Shown here piece after piece: positions 1 to 9,402 of a stretch of 64,000 bases of DNA. Both the position numbers and the translations under genes were made by a program. Source of the stretch: Streptomyces alboniger. Its GTDB lineage: Bacteria > Actinomycetota > Actinomycetes > Streptomycetales > Streptomycetaceae. The stretch's first letter is position 1. Every line of letters starts with the position of its first letter. The notes beneath the pieces were generated by a model, which saw only the letters and a list, made by a program, of their open reading frames with translations, made no database searches and was not told the DNA's origin. The stretch covers positions 5,270,001-5,334,000 of the forward strand of contig NZ_CP023695.1 in the NCBI RefSeq assembly GCF_008704395.1, written 5' to 3'.

Positions 1-255
1 CGCAACGGCGCGTTCAACCTCGGGCTGCTGCTCGCCCGCGAGGGGAGCGAGCCCGAGGCCGCGCTGTGGTGGACGCGGGCCGCCGACGCGGGGCACGGCC
101 GGGCGGCGCTCCGGCTCGCCCTCCTCTACGCCCGGCGCGGGCAGCTGGCGCAGGGGCAGCGGTGGGCGTCGCGGGCGGTCGAGCTGGGCCCCGCGGAGGT
201 CGCCGAGCGGGCGGGGCGCTTGCGCGAGGCGTTGCGGCAGGAGCTCTCCGCCTAG
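1..255 (+). CDS. C-terminal end of a TPR/Sel1-repeat protein (partial)
   Basis: The frame is open from base 1 and stops at the TAG at 253-255, so only the last 84 residues are seen. They hold short helical repeats of TPR/Sel1 type: one around GAFNLGLLLAREG, then [24 protein letters not shown], then a third copy rich in Ala, Arg and Glu. Such repeats mediate protein-protein contacts. No catalytic domain is visible and the full protein cannot be named. The tRNA follows about 90 bp downstream on the same strand. Confidence 0.7.
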   Translation, partial: RNGAFNLGLLLAREGSEPEAALWWTRAADAGHGRAALRLALLYARRGQLAQGQRWASRAVELGPAEVAERAGRLREALRQELSA

Positions 256-342
256 GTGCCCGGGGTGCGCAGGCATCCCGGGATGCCTGCGCGGAACGGA
301 TTTGCGCTGGTCGTAGCCCTGACGTACTGTTGTGTTCACCGA

Positions 343-416
343 CGCGGGGTGGAGCAGCTCGGTAGCTCGCTGGGCTCATAACCCAGAGGTCGCAGGTTCA
401 AATCCTGTCCCCGCTA
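343..416 (+). tRNA. Initiator tRNA-fMet (CAT anticodon)
   Basis: The sequence folds as a cloverleaf with anticodon CAT. The anticodon stem has the three consecutive G:C pairs (GGG-CTCATAA-CCC) typical of initiator tRNAs. The acceptor starts with C1, which does not pair with T72; a mismatched 1:72 pair is another initiator mark. The T arm reads GGTTCAAAT. No 3' CCA is encoded. A strong terminator follows immediately. Confidence 0.95.
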
Positions 417-423
417 CTGAAGG

Positions 424-466
424 CCGAAGGCCCGGAACCAACAGGTTCCGGGCCTTCGGTGTTTTT
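424..466 (+). terminator. Terminator after tRNA-fMet
   Basis: A perfect 16-bp stem (424-439 with 444-459) closes a 4-nt AACA loop and is followed by TGTTTTT. It is a canonical intrinsic terminator for the tRNA. Confidence 0.9.
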
Positions 467-527
467 CTGTCCTTCGACGCCTACCATGCCCGCCGCTTTC
501 CGCACCCGGCGCTCTACGCCGCCACGG

Positions 528-565
528 ACAAAGGGCCCGGCACCTCTCGGTGCCGGGCCCTTTGT
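528..565 (-). terminator. Terminator of the Fur-family gene
   Basis: A perfect 17-bp inverted repeat (528-544 with 549-565) with a TCTC loop lies 19 bp beyond the stop of the Fur-family gene. It has no long T tract, as is common in Streptomyces. Confidence 0.8.
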
Positions 566-583
566 GGAAGTGGGAGGAGAGAC

Positions 584-1000
584 TCAGGCGGCCGCGCAGT
601 CCGGGCAGACGCCCCGGTACGTGACCTCCACGCCTTCGACGGTGAAGCCGAAGCGCTCCGAGTCGGGGAGGCTGGTCAGCGGGTTGCCCGTGGGGTGGAC
701 GTCGCGGATCGCGCCGCAGCGGGCGCAGACCAGGTGGTGGTGGGGGCGGTGGGCGTTCGGGTCGTACCGCTTCGCGCGGCGGTCCGTCGAGACTTCGAGG
801 ACCTCGCCGAGGGTCACCAGCTCGCCCAGGGTGTTGTAGACCGTCGCCCGCGAGATCTCGGGCAGCTTGTCGATGGCGCGGGCGTGCACCTCGTCCGCCG
901 TGAGGTGGACGTGGTCCCCGTCGAGGACCTCGGCCACGACGCGTCGCTGCGCGGTCATGCGCCAGCCGCGTCCGCGCAGTCGTTCCAACAGGTCACTCAT
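584..1000 (-). CDS. catR: Fur-family peroxide-type repressor, CatR-like
   Basis: A 138-residue Fur-family metalloregulator. It has an N-terminal winged helix (about residues 1-80, with RATVYNTLGEL as the recognition region), a metal-binding HHH at 87-89 and two CxxC pairs (C92/C95 and C132/C135) for structural zinc. It is divergent from a catalase gene, the arrangement expected for the H2O2-sensing repressor CatR, which represses catalase until oxidised. The start is the ATG at 1000; longer readings run through the catalase antisense frame. A dyad in the shared promoter region is its likely operator. The family and role are well supported; the exact name rests on context and recall of S. coelicolor. 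Confidence 0.85.
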   Translation of the reverse strand: MSDLLERLRGRGWRMTAQRRVVAEVLDGDHVHLTADEVHARAIDKLPEISRATVYNTLGELVTLGEVLEVSTDRRAKRYDPNAHRPHHHLVCARCGAIRDVHPTGNPLTSLPDSERFGFTVEGVEVTYRGVCPDCAAA

Positions 1001-1060
1001 GAGAGCCAGCCTAACAGGCGGGGGAGCCAGTCCCGAACGGGTGTGACTTTGGATGCTCGC

Positions 1061-1088
1061 TTGACTTAGACAAAGTCTATCGTAGGAT
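1061..1088 (+). promoter_or_regulatory. Catalase promoter with Fur-type operator
   Basis: A -35 TTGACT (1061-1066) and -10 TAGGAT (1083-1088) are separated by 16 bp. The spacer holds the inverted repeat TAGAC-AAA-GTCTA (1067-1079). A dyad sitting between the promoter elements, in front of a catalase and beside a Fur-family gene, is a probable CatR-type operator. Confidence 0.7.
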
Positions 1089-1177
1089 CGGTTACGACGT
1101 TGGCCAGGGGACAGGCATTGGCCAAGGGACAGGACCCGCAGGAACCACCCGCAGGGTCGATGACGCAGGAGGCGCAC

Positions 1178-2629
1178 GTGACGCAGGGACCGCTCACCAC
1201 GGAGGCCGGCGCGCCGGTAGCCGACAACCAGAACAGCGAGACCGCGGGCGTCGGCGGGCCGATGCTGATCCAGGACCAGCTGCTGCTGGAGAAGCTCGCC
1301 CACTTCAACCGCGAGCGCATCCCGGAGCGCGTCGTGCACGCCCGGGGCGCGGGTGCCTACGGCACCTTCACCCTCACCCGTGACGTCTCGCAGTGGACGC
1401 GGGCGAAGTTCCTTTCCGAGGTCGGCAAGCAGACCGAGACGTTCCTGCGCTTCTCCACCGTGGCCGGCAACCTCGGCGCGGCCGACGCGGTGCGCGACCC
1501 GCGCGGCTGGGCGCTGAAGTTCTACACCGAAGAGGGCAACTACGACCTCGTCGGCAACAACACCCCGGTCTTCTTCATCAGGGATGCCATCAAGTTCCCC
1601 GACTTCATCCACACCCAGAAGCGGGACCCGTACACGGGCTCGCAGGAGGCGGACAACGTCTGGGACTTCTGGGGGCTCAGCCCCGAGAGCACCCACCAGG
1701 TGACCTGGCTCTTCGGTGACCGCGGCATCCCCGCCTCGTACCGCCACATGGACGGCTTCGGCTCGCACACGTTCCAGTGGAACAACGAAGCCGGCGAGGT
1801 CTTCTGGGTCAAGTACCACTTCAAGACCGAGCAGGGCATCAAGAACCTCACCCAGGCCGAGGCCAACAAGCTCGCCGGTGAGGACCCCGACTCCCACCAG
1901 CGCGACCTGCGCGAGGCCATCGAGCGCGGCGACTTCCCGACCTGGTCCGTGCAGGTGCAGATCATGCCGGCGGCGGACGCGGCGACGTACCGCTTCAACC
2001 CGTTCGACCTCACCAAGGTCTGGCCGCACGCGGACTACCCGCCGATCGAGATCGGCAAGCTGGAGCTCAACCGCAACCCCGAGAACGTCTTCGCCGAGGT
2101 CGAGCAGGCCATCTTCAGCCCCGCCCACTTCGTGCCGGGCATCGGTCCTTCCCCGGACAAGATGCTCCAGGGCCGCCTCTTCGCCTACGGCGACGCCCAC
2201 CGCTACCGCGTCGGCATCAACGCCGACCACCTGCCGGTGAACCGTCCGCACGCCACCGAGGCGCGCACCCACTCCCGCGACGGCTTCCTGTACGACGGCC
2301 GCCACAAGGGCGCGAAGAACTACGAGCCGAACAGCTTCGGCGGCCCGTTCCAGACGGACCGGGCGCTGTGGCAGTCCGTCCCCGTCACGGGCGCCACCGG
2401 CAACCACGAGACACCCCGGCACGCCGAGGACAACGACTTCGTGCAGGCCGGCAACCTCTACCGCCTGATGTCCGAGGACGAGAAGGGCCGCCTGATCGAC
2501 AACCTCGCGGGCTTCATCGCCAAGGTCTCCCGCGACGAGATCGCCGAACGGGCGATCGACAACTTCCGTCAGGCGGACGGCGACTTCGGCAAGCGGCTGG
2601 AGGCCGCGGTCCAGGCCCTGCGCGGCTGA
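1178..2629 (+). CDS. catA: Monofunctional heme catalase
   Basis: A 483-residue clade-type monofunctional catalase that decomposes hydrogen peroxide. The catalytic His is H54 in [12 protein letters not shown], the distal Asn is N127 in [11 protein letters not shown], and the heme-ligand Tyr lies in [14 protein letters not shown]. The GTG at 1178 is chosen because AGGAGG lies at the right distance before it (about 1167-1172) and the protein then begins [11 protein letters not shown]. The frame is open further upstream, to an ATG at 1160 and a GTG/TTG-type start near 1100. Divergent from the Fur-family repressor, which should control it. A hairpin follows the stop. Confidence 0.95.
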   Translation: MTQGPLTTEAGAPVADNQNSETAGVGGPMLIQDQLLLEKLAHFNRERIPERVVHARGAGAYGTFTLTRDVSQWTRAKFLSEVGKQTETFLRFSTVAGNLGAADAVRDPRGWALKFYTEEGNYDLVGNNTPVFFIRDAIKFPDFIHTQKRDPYTGSQEADNVWDFWGLSPESTHQVTWLFGDRGIPASYRHMDGFGSHTFQWNNEAGEVFWVKYHFKTEQGIKNLTQAEANKLAGEDPDSHQRDLREAIERGDFPTWSVQVQIMPAADAATYRFNPFDLTKVWPHADYPPIEIGKLELNRNPENVFAEVEQAIFSPAHFVPGIGPSPDKMLQGRLFAYGDAHRYRVGINADHLPVNRPHATEARTHSRDGFLYDGRHKGAKNYEPNSFGGPFQTDRALWQSVPVTGATGNHETPRHAEDNDFVQAGNLYRLMSEDEKGRLIDNLAGFIAKVSRDEIAERAIDNFRQADGDFGKRLEAAVQALRG

Positions 2630-2652
2630 ACCAGTCCCCTTGTCGTCGAATG

Positions 2653-2694
2653 ACGGTGGGCCGGGCTCCTTCGGGGGCCCGGCCCACCGCCGTT
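2653..2694 (+). terminator. Terminator after the catalase gene
   Basis: A GC-rich inverted repeat (ACGGTGGGCCGGGC pairing with GGCCCACCGCCGT) lies 24 bp after the catalase stop. It can also serve the convergent CBS gene. Confidence 0.75.
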
Positions 2695-2744
2695 GTACCG
2701 GCCCGGCGGCCGGGCCGCGTCTCCAGCCGTCGGCCGGCCGTGTC

Positions 2745-3146
2745 TCAGCCCGTCAGCTGGGCCGCCGCGCGCCGGACAGGTGCCCAGCAGCGGATGATGT
2801 CGCGGACCGAGACGATGCCGGTGGGTTCGTTCCCGTCCATGACGATCAGGTGCCGGAAGCCGCCGTGCGCCATGGCGTCCGCCGCCTCCTCCAGGGTCCA
2901 CGCCGGGGAGGCGAAGACGACATCGGTCGTGGTGTGCGTACCGGCGATCTCGGTGTCGGGACTCTGGCCGAGGGCCACGGAGTTGAGGACGTCGCGTTCG
3001 GTCAGGATCCCGAGCCCGCAGGTGTCGGGGTCGAGGACGACGGCGGCGCCGACGTGGCGCGCGGACATCAGCCTGGCCGCCTGGCGCAGGGTGTGGGTGG
3101 GGCCGATGGTCAGGACCACCGTGCTCATGGCGTCGCGGACGTGCAT
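2745..3146 (-). CDS. CBS-domain pair protein
   Basis: A 133-residue protein made of two CBS motifs: about 5-60 (DAMSTVVLTIGPTHTL..., ending GILTERDVL) and 75-125 (ending GIVSVRDII). The pair forms one Bateman module that usually binds adenine nucleotides. There is no enzymatic domain, so it is a stand-alone sensor or adaptor of unknown partner. The ATG at 3146 has GGAGG upstream. The family is certain; the function is not known. Confidence 0.85.
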   Translation of the reverse strand: MHVRDAMSTVVLTIGPTHTLRQAARLMSARHVGAAVVLDPDTCGLGILTERDVLNSVALGQSPDTEIAGTHTTTDVVFASPAWTLEEAADAMAHGGFRHLIVMDGNEPTGIVSVRDIIRCWAPVRRAAAQLTG

Positions 3147-3374
3147 GGGCGTGAGCCACCTCCTTGGTGAATCCGGGAACTCCCGGTGGGCGAAGGATTG
3201 CCTCCGCTCTCCGCTTGGAGAAGGGATTCACAAGTTCACAAGTGGGGGGACTCTCAGAGTCGCAGCGAAGCCCGGGGTCAACAAGGGGGCGTGCGCGGGC
3301 AGTTCGGGGCGCGTACGGGACGAACGCCTCAGCAGCCCTGGCGGGCCAGGGATGCCGCCGACCGCGGACGCTCG

Positions 3375-3445
3375 ACCGCGTCAGGGCCAGCCGACGGCGT
3401 CAGGGCCTCGCCCGCGTCAGAATCAGCCGACGGCGTCAGGATCAG
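3375..3445. repeat. Short tandem repeat of the GCGTCAGG type
   Basis: CGTCAGG recurs several times here. The longer unit CAGCCGACGGCGTCAGG appears near 3388-3404 and again, as TCAGCCGACGGCGTCAGG, near 3423-3440. The repeats lie between the upstream end of the CBS gene (3147) and the stop of hisN. The rest of 3147-3441 shows no gene. Confidence 0.6.
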
Positions 3446-4242
3446 TAGCGCTGGTTCAGATAGCCGAGCAGCTCGTCGTGGAGCAGCCCGTTCGACGCCG
3501 CCGCGTTGCCGCTGTGCGGACCGGGCCTGCCGTCGAGGCCGGTGAAGCTGCCGCCCGCCTCCGTCACCACGATCGCGTTCGCCGCCATGTCCCAGAGCGA
3601 CAGCTCCGGCTCCGCGCAGATGTCGACCGCGCCCTCCGCCACCATCATGTACGGCCAGAAGTCGCCGTAGCCGCGGGTGCGCCACACCGCGCGCGTGAGG
3701 TCCATGAACCCGTCGAGGCGGCCCTGCTCCTCCCAGCCGGTCAGCGAGGAGTACGCGAAGGAGGCGTCCGAGAGCCGCGAGACCTTCGAGACGTGCAGCC
3801 GGGTCGCCGACGTGAGGCTGCGCCCCGTGTACGCGCCGCCGCCCTTCGCCGCCCACCAGCGGCGGCCGAGCGCGGGCGCGGAGACGACGCCGACCACCGG
3901 CTGGTAGCCGCCCTCGCCCGCCTCCATCAGGGAGATGAGCGTGGCCCAGACCGGGACACCGCGTACGTAGTTCTTGGTCCCGTCGATCGGGTCGATCACC
4001 CAGCGGCGCGGGCCCGTGCCCTCGATGCCGTACTCCTCGCCGAGGATCGCGTCGCGCGGCCTGGCGCGCTGGAGCTGGGAGCGGATCAGCTCCTCGGCCG
4101 CCTTGTCGGCCTCGCTCACCGGCGTCATGTCCGGCTTGGTCTCGACCTTGAGGTCCAAGGCCTTGAACCGGTCCATGGTCTGGGCGTCGGCGGCGTCCGC
4201 GAGGACATGGGCGAGACGCAGATCATCGTGGTAGTCGGGCAT
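3442..4242 (-). CDS. hisN: Histidinol-phosphatase, inositol monophosphatase family
   Basis: A 266-residue Mg-dependent phosphatase of the inositol monophosphatase fold. It has the metal-site motifs [17 protein letters not shown] and [10 protein letters not shown], the latter being the C-terminal WDxAA signature. Actinobacteria use this HisN type for histidinol-phosphate dephosphorylation, the eighth step of histidine biosynthesis. The ATG at 4242 gives the usual family length; the upstream extension to 4278 lacks support. Monocistronic, with a divergent TetR gene. Other IMPase-family substrates remain possible. Confidence 0.85.
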   Translation of the reverse strand: MPDYHDDLRLAHVLADAADAQTMDRFKALDLKVETKPDMTPVSEADKAAEELIRSQLQRARPRDAILGEEYGIEGTGPRRWVIDPIDGTKNYVRGVPVWATLISLMEAGEGGYQPVVGVVSAPALGRRWWAAKGGGAYTGRSLTSATRLHVSKVSRLSDASFAYSSLTGWEEQGRLDGFMDLTRAVWRTRGYGDFWPYMMVAEGAVDICAEPELSLWDMAANAIVVTEAGGSFTGLDGRPGPHSGNAAASNGLLHDELLGYLNQRY

Positions 4243-4321
4243 GGGTGAACAGTATCGATCTCGATCGAGGCGAGCCACAGCGCCGCAGCGCGGCCAGGGG
4301 CGCGGGCTCGCGCCGGAGCTA

Positions 4322-4346
4322 TTGACAGTGCCTCCGAGCGCGTCAA
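4322..4346 (+). promoter_or_regulatory. Dyad between hisN and the TetR gene
   Basis: TTGAC at 4322-4326 and its complement GTCAA at 4342-4346 form a dyad with 15 bp between arms. TTGACA also looks like a -35 box for the TetR gene. It is a candidate autoregulatory operator; no second copy was found. Confidence 0.4.
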
Positions 4347-4386
4347 CTCTGGCAACCGGAGCCGCTTCGGCCGCCGGGAGGCCACG

Positions 4387-4992
4387 ATGCCCGCAGCACG
4401 CGAATCCTTACTGGACGCGGCCTACACAGCGCTGGCCCGGCGACCGTGGCCCGGCGTGCGCATGGTGGACGTCGCGGCCGTCGCCGGGGTGTCCCGGCAG
4501 ACCCTCTACAACGAGTTCGGCAGCAAGGACGGCCTCGCCCGCGCCCTGCTGCGCCGCGAGACCGACGGCTACCTGCACGGCGTCGAACGGGCGCTGGCCG
4601 AGGAGCGCGAGCCGGCCGACCGCCTCGCCGCCGTGGCCGCCTGGACGGTCGGCGCCGCCCGTGGCAACGCGCTGGTGCGGGCCGCGCTCACCGGCTGCTG
4701 GAGCGAACGGCTGCCCGCCCCGAGCCGGGTCGGCGGCTCCACGTCCTCGGTGCCGGCGCAGCGTCGGGCGGACGCCGGGGTGCCCTCGTCGGCGGAGCTG
4801 CTCGCGCTGGTGCGCGACCGGGCGGTGACCGCGCTCGGCGGCCGGGGCAGGCCCAGGGACCCCGAACTCGCCCTCGCCTGCGAGAGCGCCGTACGCCTCG
4901 CCCTGTCGTACGTCGTCGCGCCCGCCCGGAACGACGACGACCCCGCGGAGCTGGTCCGCGGGGCCATAGGGCGCTGGGTGGCCGCCAAGTAG
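4387..4992 (+). CDS. TetR-family transcriptional regulator
   Basis: A 201-residue TetR-type repressor. The N-terminal HTH is clear ([24 protein letters not shown], about residues 22-47) and the C-terminal ligand domain is Ala/Arg-rich and not diagnostic. The ATG at 4387 has GGGAGG 7 bp upstream. It is convergent with the SugE-type exporter gene 25 bp away, so the two probably belong together, with the regulator controlling the exporter or itself. The ligand is unknown. Confidence 0.85.
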   Translation: MPAARESLLDAAYTALARRPWPGVRMVDVAAVAGVSRQTLYNEFGSKDGLARALLRRETDGYLHGVERALAEEREPADRLAAVAAWTVGAARGNALVRAALTGCWSERLPAPSRVGGSTSSVPAQRRADAGVPSSAELLALVRDRAVTALGGRGRPRDPELALACESAVRLALSYVVAPARNDDDPAELVRGAIGRWVAAK

Positions 4993-5017
4993 GCGCACGG
5001 GGGCGGGTGGCAGGGCC

Positions 5018-5341
5018 TCAGTGCGCGGAGCCGGACAGCTGGAGGCCGACCACGCCGATGATCACGAAGGAGATCGAGACGATCTTGAGCGTGGAGACCA
5101 GGTCACCGAGGAAGACCATGCCGTAGATCGCGGTGCCCGCGGCGCCGATGCCCGTCCAGACCGCGTACGCCGGTCCGACGTCCAGCTTCTTCAGCGCCAG
5201 CGTGAGCAGGCCGAAGCTGCCGAGCGCGAAACAGGCGAACGCGATCGTCGGCCAGAGCCGGGTGAAGCCGTGCGAGAGCTTCAGACAGACCGCGAAGCCG
5301 GTCTCGAGAATCCCCGCCACGATGACCAGCAGCCACGCCAT
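5018..5341 (-). CDS. sugE: SMR-family transporter, SugE/Gdx type
   Basis: A 107-residue small multidrug resistance protein with four membrane helices. The membrane glutamate is in GILETGFAVCLKLS, and the WTGIGAAGTAI segment follows. SugE/Gdx members export guanidinium or quaternary ammonium ions with proton exchange. The ATG at 5341 gives the normal length and has GGGAGG upstream. Its start lies 78 bp from the stop of rsgA, so co-transcription with aroA-rsgA is possible. A guanidine riboswitch was looked for and not seen. Confidence 0.85.
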   Translation of the reverse strand: MAWLLVIVAGILETGFAVCLKLSHGFTRLWPTIAFACFALGSFGLLTLALKKLDVGPAYAVWTGIGAAGTAIYGMVFLGDLVSTLKIVSISFVIIGVVGLQLSGSAH

Positions 5342-5372
5342 GTCCTGCCTCCCGCACTCGTCCACGATTCCT

Positions 5373-5420
5373 ACCTGGTGCCACGCAGGCGCAAACAACG
5401 GCCAGGTCAGTCCACCAGGT
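5373..5420 (-). promoter_or_regulatory. Inverted repeat in the sugE leader
   Basis: ACCTGGTG (5373-5380) and CACCAGGT (5413-5420) can pair across 32 nt. CCAGGTCAGTC is also repeated directly at 5402-5412 and 5416-5426. It could be a leader stem or an operator. Confidence 0.35.
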
Positions 5421-6430
5421 CAGTCGTCCTCGCGCCGCTCCCGCGTCGCCAGCAGCCGTCGCAGGGAGTAGAGGCGCTGCGGATCCGCGTGGCCGCCGGC
5501 GACCCACGCGTCCAGGGCGCAGTCCTTCTCGTCGTGGCTACAGCCGCGCGGACACTCCACCGTGCCCGGCTCCAGGTCGGGGAAGGCGAGGATGACGCGG
5601 GACGGATCGACGTGGTTGAGCCCGAAGGACCGCACGCCGGGGGTGTCGATCACCCAGCCGCCCACGTCCGCGAGCGGCAGCGCGAGCGCGGAGGTGGTGG
5701 TGTGCCTGCCCCGGCCCGTGACCGCGTTGACGTGCCCCGTCGTGCGCCGCCGCTCCTCGGGCACCAGCGCGTTCACCAGCGTCGTCTTGCCCACCCCGGA
5801 GTGCCCGACGAAGGCGGTGACCTTGCCGTCGAGCAGTTCGTGCACCCGCGCCAGCTCCGCGCCGTCGGTGAACTCCTCGCGGCTGGTGACCACGTAGGGG
5901 ATGTCGAGGGTGGAGTAGGTCTCCAGGAGCTTGTCGGCCGATGCCAGGTCCGACTTGGTCAGCACGAGGATCGGTTCGAGCCCGCCGTCGTACGCCGCCA
6001 CGACGCACCGGTCGATCAGGCGCGGGCGCGGCTCGGGGTCGGCGAGGGCGGTGACGATCGCGAGCTGGTCGGCGTTGGCCACGACCACCCGCTCGTACGG
6101 GTCGTCGTCATCGGCGGTGCGCCGCAGGACGGACGTCCGCTCGGCGATCCGCACGATCCGCGCGAGGGTGTCCTTCTTGCCGGACAGATCCCCGACGACC
6201 GCGACCCTGTCACCCACCACGGCGGCCTTGCGGCCCAGTTCGCGGGCCTTCATGGCCATCACGATCCGGTCGTCGACCAGCACGGTCAGCCGGCCGCGGT
6301 CCACGGTGAGGACCATGCCCTCGGCCGCGTCCTCGTGCTTGGGCCTGATGTGGGTGCGGGGGCGGTTGCCCTTGCGGTTGGGGCGGACGCGGATGTCGTC
6401 CTCGTCGGGGTTCTTGCCGTAGCGGCGCAT
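5420..6430 (-). CDS. rsgA: Ribosome small-subunit GTPase RsgA (YjeQ)
   Basis: A 336-residue circularly permuted GTPase that helps mature the 30S subunit. The order is an N-terminal OB-fold with a basic extension, then TKSD (G4), GHSGVGKTTLVNAL (P-loop), DTPG (G3) and a C-terminal zinc knuckle ECPRGCSHDEKDC. The ATG at 6430 lies 16 bp after the aroA stop, so it is the second gene of an aroA-rsgA operon. The reading upstream of 6430 is antisense to aroA and is rejected. Confidence 0.93.
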   Translation of the reverse strand: MRRYGKNPDEDDIRVRPNRKGNRPRTHIRPKHEDAAEGMVLTVDRGRLTVLVDDRIVMAMKARELGRKAAVVGDRVAVVGDLSGKKDTLARIVRIAERTSVLRRTADDDDPYERVVVANADQLAIVTALADPEPRPRLIDRCVVAAYDGGLEPILVLTKSDLASADKLLETYSTLDIPYVVTSREEFTDGAELARVHELLDGKVTAFVGHSGVGKTTLVNALVPEERRRTTGHVNAVTGRGRHTTTSALALPLADVGGWVIDTPGVRSFGLNHVDPSRVILAFPDLEPGTVECPRGCSHDEKDCALDAWVAGGHADPQRLYSLRRLLATRERREDD

Positions 6431-6446
6431 GTTCTCGTTCCGCCCG

Positions 6447-7778
6447 TCAGTTCCCGAGCATTCCGGTCCAGAGATCGGGGAAGTCCGGGAGGGTCTTCGC
6501 CGTCGTCGCCACGTTCTCGATCTGTACGCCGTCGACCGCGAGGCCGATGACCGCGCCCGCGGTCGCCATGCGGTGGTCGTCGTAGGTGTGGAAGACGCCG
6601 CCGCGCAGCCGTCGCGGCCGGATGTGCAGGCCGTCGGCGGTCTCGGTGACGTCACCGCCGAGTCCGTTGATCTCCTTGGTGAGCGCGGCGAGGCGGTCAG
6701 TCTCGTGCAGCCGCAGGTGGGCGACGCCGCGCAGCGTGGAGGGGGAGTCGGCGAGGGCCGCGACCGCCGCGATGCCGGGGGTCAGCTCGCCGACCTCGCT
6801 CAGGTCGACGTCGAGGCCGTGGATCGCACCGGAGCCGGTGAACACCAGGCCCTGCTCGGTCAGTTCGCAGGACCCGCCCATCTCCGTGAAGATCTGGCGC
6901 AGCGCGTCACCGGGCTGCGTGGTGTGCGCGGGCCAGTCCGGGATGGTGACCGTGCCGCCGGTGACCAGGGCGGCGGCGAGGAAGGGCTGGGCGTTGGAGA
7001 GGTCGGGCTCGACGGTCAGGTCGCGGCCGAGCAGCGCGCCGGGAGTGACCCGCCATACGTTCGGCTCGCCGCCCGCCTCCGGGGTGTCCACCTGCGCGCC
7101 CGCCGAGCGGAGCATGTCGACCGTCATCCGGATGTGCGGCATGGAGGGCAGGGCGCCCCCCACGTGACGGACCTCCACGCCCTGGTTGAAGCGCGGGCCC
7201 GACAGCAGCAGGGCGCTGACGAACTGGGAGGAGGACGAGGCGTCGATCTCGACCGGCCCGCCGTCCAGGGCACCACCGCCGTGCACGGTCAGCGGCAGCG
7301 CGCCGCGGCCGCCGTCGTCGATGCGGGCGCCGAGCACCCGCAGGGCGTTGATCACGCCGGTCAGGGGCCGCTCGTACGAACGGGGATCGCCGTCGAAGCG
7401 GATCGGGCCGTCGGCGAGCGCGGCGACGGGGGGCAGGAAGCGCATGACCGTGCCCGCGTTGCCGACGTCGACCGTGGCCGGGCCGTGCAGGCCCGAGGGG
7501 ATCACGCGCCAGGCCTCGCCCGGGCCGCCCGCCACGGAGGAGCTGGACGACACCGTCTCCTCGATACCGACACCCATCGCGCGCAGGGCACCCGCCATCA
7601 GCAACGTGTCGCGGGAGCGCAGCGGGCGGCGCAGCCAGCCGGGCTCGGCGGCGAGCGAGGCCAGGACGAGCGCGCGATTGGTGACCGATTTCGAACCGGG
7701 TACGTGGACCGTCGCGGTGACGGCTCCGCTTGCGTGCGGGGCGGGCCAGAGGGCGGTGTGCGCCGGGGTTGCGGTCAT
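6447..7778 (-). CDS. aroA: 3-phosphoshikimate 1-carboxyvinyltransferase (EPSP synthase)
   Basis: A 443-residue EPSP synthase, which joins shikimate-3-phosphate and PEP in aromatic amino acid biosynthesis. Motifs include [12 protein letters not shown] near the N-terminus, [26 protein letters not shown] and [14 protein letters not shown]. Length is normal for a class I enzyme. First gene of an operon with rsgA, a pairing conserved in Streptomyces. Confidence 0.96.
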   Translation of the reverse strand: MTATPAHTALWPAPHASGAVTATVHVPGSKSVTNRALVLASLAAEPGWLRRPLRSRDTLLMAGALRAMGVGIEETVSSSSSVAGGPGEAWRVIPSGLHGPATVDVGNAGTVMRFLPPVAALADGPIRFDGDPRSYERPLTGVINALRVLGARIDDGGRGALPLTVHGGGALDGGPVEIDASSSSQFVSALLLSGPRFNQGVEVRHVGGALPSMPHIRMTVDMLRSAGAQVDTPEAGGEPNVWRVTPGALLGRDLTVEPDLSNAQPFLAAALVTGGTVTIPDWPAHTTQPGDALRQIFTEMGGSCELTEQGLVFTGSGAIHGLDVDLSEVGELTPGIAAVAALADSPSTLRGVAHLRLHETDRLAALTKEINGLGGDVTETADGLHIRPRRLRGGVFHTYDDHRMATAGAVIGLAVDGVQIENVATTAKTLPDFPDLWTGMLGN

Positions 7779-7810
7779 GCCCTCACTTTAGTGGCTGCCG
7801 GTGACCCCGC

Positions 7811-8533
7811 TCAGACGGCGAGGAGCCAGCGCGCCCCGCCCATCAAGGAGCAGAGCGAGACGGCGTGGAAGAGGAAGAGCCACAGCCCGGCGGGTACGTG
7901 CGTCAGGCGCGAGAGCTGGTCCGCGTCCGAGTCACCCGCGCCGCCGTGCCTGCGCTTGGCCTGGAGCTCGAAGGCGGGACGGACGCCGCCGAGGAGCAGG
8001 AACCACACCACCGCGTACGCGAAAGCCGCCTGCACGTCGGTGTTCGCGAGCCAGGACACCAGGAGGAAGGTGCCGCCGGTCAGGATCACCGTCAGGGCGC
8101 CGTACGCGTTGCGGATCATCACCAGCATCGCGACGAGCAGCGCGGTGGCGATCCACAGCAGTGCCGTGATGCGCCCCGAGGAGAGCAGTGCCGCGCCGCC
8201 GAGGCCGAGCAGCGGGGGAGCGGTGTAGCCCGCCGCCGCGGTCAGGATCATGCCGATGCCGGTGGGCCTGCCGCGCGAGACGGTCAGGCCCGAGGTGTCG
8301 GAGTGCAGCCGGATGCCGTCGAGGCGGCGCCCGGTGAGCAGGGCGATCAGCCCGTGGCCGCCCTCGTGCGCGATGGTGATGGCATTGCGGGCCAGGCGCC
8401 ATATGCGGTGCGGCACGACGACGGCGAGGGCCAGCACGCCCGCAGCGATCACCAGCCACTGCTCGGGCGCGGACTGCGTACCGAACACGCGGTCCCACAG
8501 GGCTGCCAGGCTGGCGTTGGCGGTGCTTTCCAT
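7811..8533 (-). CDS. M50B-like membrane protein
   Basis: A 240-residue membrane protein with about six hydrophobic segments and the zinc-protease-like motif HEGGH at residues 56-60. This fits the M50B group of putative intramembrane metalloproteases. A second metal ligand motif of site-2 proteases (NxxPxxxxDG) is not evident, so proteolytic activity is uncertain. Its start lies only 49 bp from that of the divergent SRAP gene. Substrate unknown. Confidence 0.75.
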   Translation of the reverse strand: MESTANASLAALWDRVFGTQSAPEQWLVIAAGVLALAVVVPHRIWRLARNAITIAHEGGHGLIALLTGRRLDGIRLHSDTSGLTVSRGRPTGIGMILTAAAGYTAPPLLGLGGAALLSSGRITALLWIATALLVAMLVMIRNAYGALTVILTGGTFLLVSWLANTDVQAAFAYAVVWFLLLGGVRPAFELQAKRRHGGAGDSDADQLSRLTHVPAGLWLFLFHAVSLCSLMGGARWLLAV

Positions 8534-8582
8534 TGTCGGAACTGGCTCCTCTGGGGGATCGGGTCGTGGCAGTCTGGCACGT

Positions 8583-9401
8583 ATGTGCGGACGGTATGCA
8601 TCGAGTCGTAGGCCGGAGGACCTCGCGGGGATCTTCGAGATCCAGAAGTGGGAGCAGGCCGAGGAAGAGCTGGTCCCCGATTACAACGTGGCTCCCACCA
8701 AAGAGGTCTACGCGGTTCTCGACCGTCCACTGAAGGACGCCGAGGACCCGGCTCCGGTTCGCCAGCTGCGTACGCTCAAGTGGGGTCTCGTCCCTTCCTG
8801 GTCCAAGACGCCCGAGGGCGGCGCCCGGATGATCAACGCCCGCGCCGAGACCGTCCACGAGAAGCCGTCCTACCGCCGGGCCTTCGCCTCCCGCCGCTGT
8901 GTCCTGCCCGCCGACGGTTATTACGAGTGGGTGACCGCGCCCGAGGAACGGCAGCTGGAGGTCGAGGGCAAGAAGAAGCGGCCCCGCAAGCAGCCGTACT
9001 TCGTGACCCCCGCCGACGGCTCGGTCTTCGCCATGGCGGGCCTCTACGAATTCTGGCGCGACAAGACCCTGCCCGACGAGCACCCCCTGGCCTGGTGGGT
9101 GACCTGCACCGTGATCACCACGGAGGCCGAGACCACGCCGCTCGCCGTCGCCCCCGCAGAGGGCCCGCGCTCGCTCGCCGACATCCACCCCCGGATGCCG
9201 CTGATGCTGACGCCCGACCGCTGGGACGCCTGGCTCGACCCGGCCCGCACGGACGTCGAGGACCTGCGCCCGCTCCTGGAGCCGCCCCCGGCCGGGCTGA
9301 TGCGGGCCTACCCCGTGTCGACGGCGGTCAGCAACGTACGCAACAACGGCCCGGAGCTGCTGAAGGAGCTGGACGGCCCGGAAGAGGGCACACTCTTCTG
9401 A
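8583..9401 (+). CDS. SRAP protein (YedK/HMCES family)
   Basis: A 272-residue SOS response-associated peptidase family protein. The ATG at 8583 places Cys at position 2 (MCGRYA), the invariant residue that crosslinks to abasic sites in single-stranded DNA. Other conserved parts are NVAPT, MINARAET, RRCVLPADGYYEW, FAMAGLYEFW and HPRMPLML. It shields abasic sites during replication. No clear ribosome-binding site precedes the ATG, so the mRNA may be nearly leaderless. Confidence 0.93.
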   Translation: MCGRYASSRRPEDLAGIFEIQKWEQAEEELVPDYNVAPTKEVYAVLDRPLKDAEDPAPVRQLRTLKWGLVPSWSKTPEGGARMINARAETVHEKPSYRRAFASRRCVLPADGYYEWVTAPEERQLEVEGKKKRPRKQPYFVTPADGSVFAMAGLYEFWRDKTLPDEHPLAWWVTCTVITTEAETTPLAVAPAEGPRSLADIHPRMPLMLTPDRWDAWLDPARTDVEDLRPLLEPPPAGLMRAYPVSTAVSNVRNNGPELLKELDGPEEGTLF

Positions 9402-9402
9402 C

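Noticed and set aside
584..2422. Very long minus-strand frame through the catalase gene
   Set aside because: Only the last 138 codons (Fur family) are real; the rest is antisense to catA with no family resemblance.
5342..5420. Guanidine riboswitch before sugE
   Set aside because: The inverted repeat found does not have the ACGR-loop hairpins or the conserved core of the known guanidine riboswitches.
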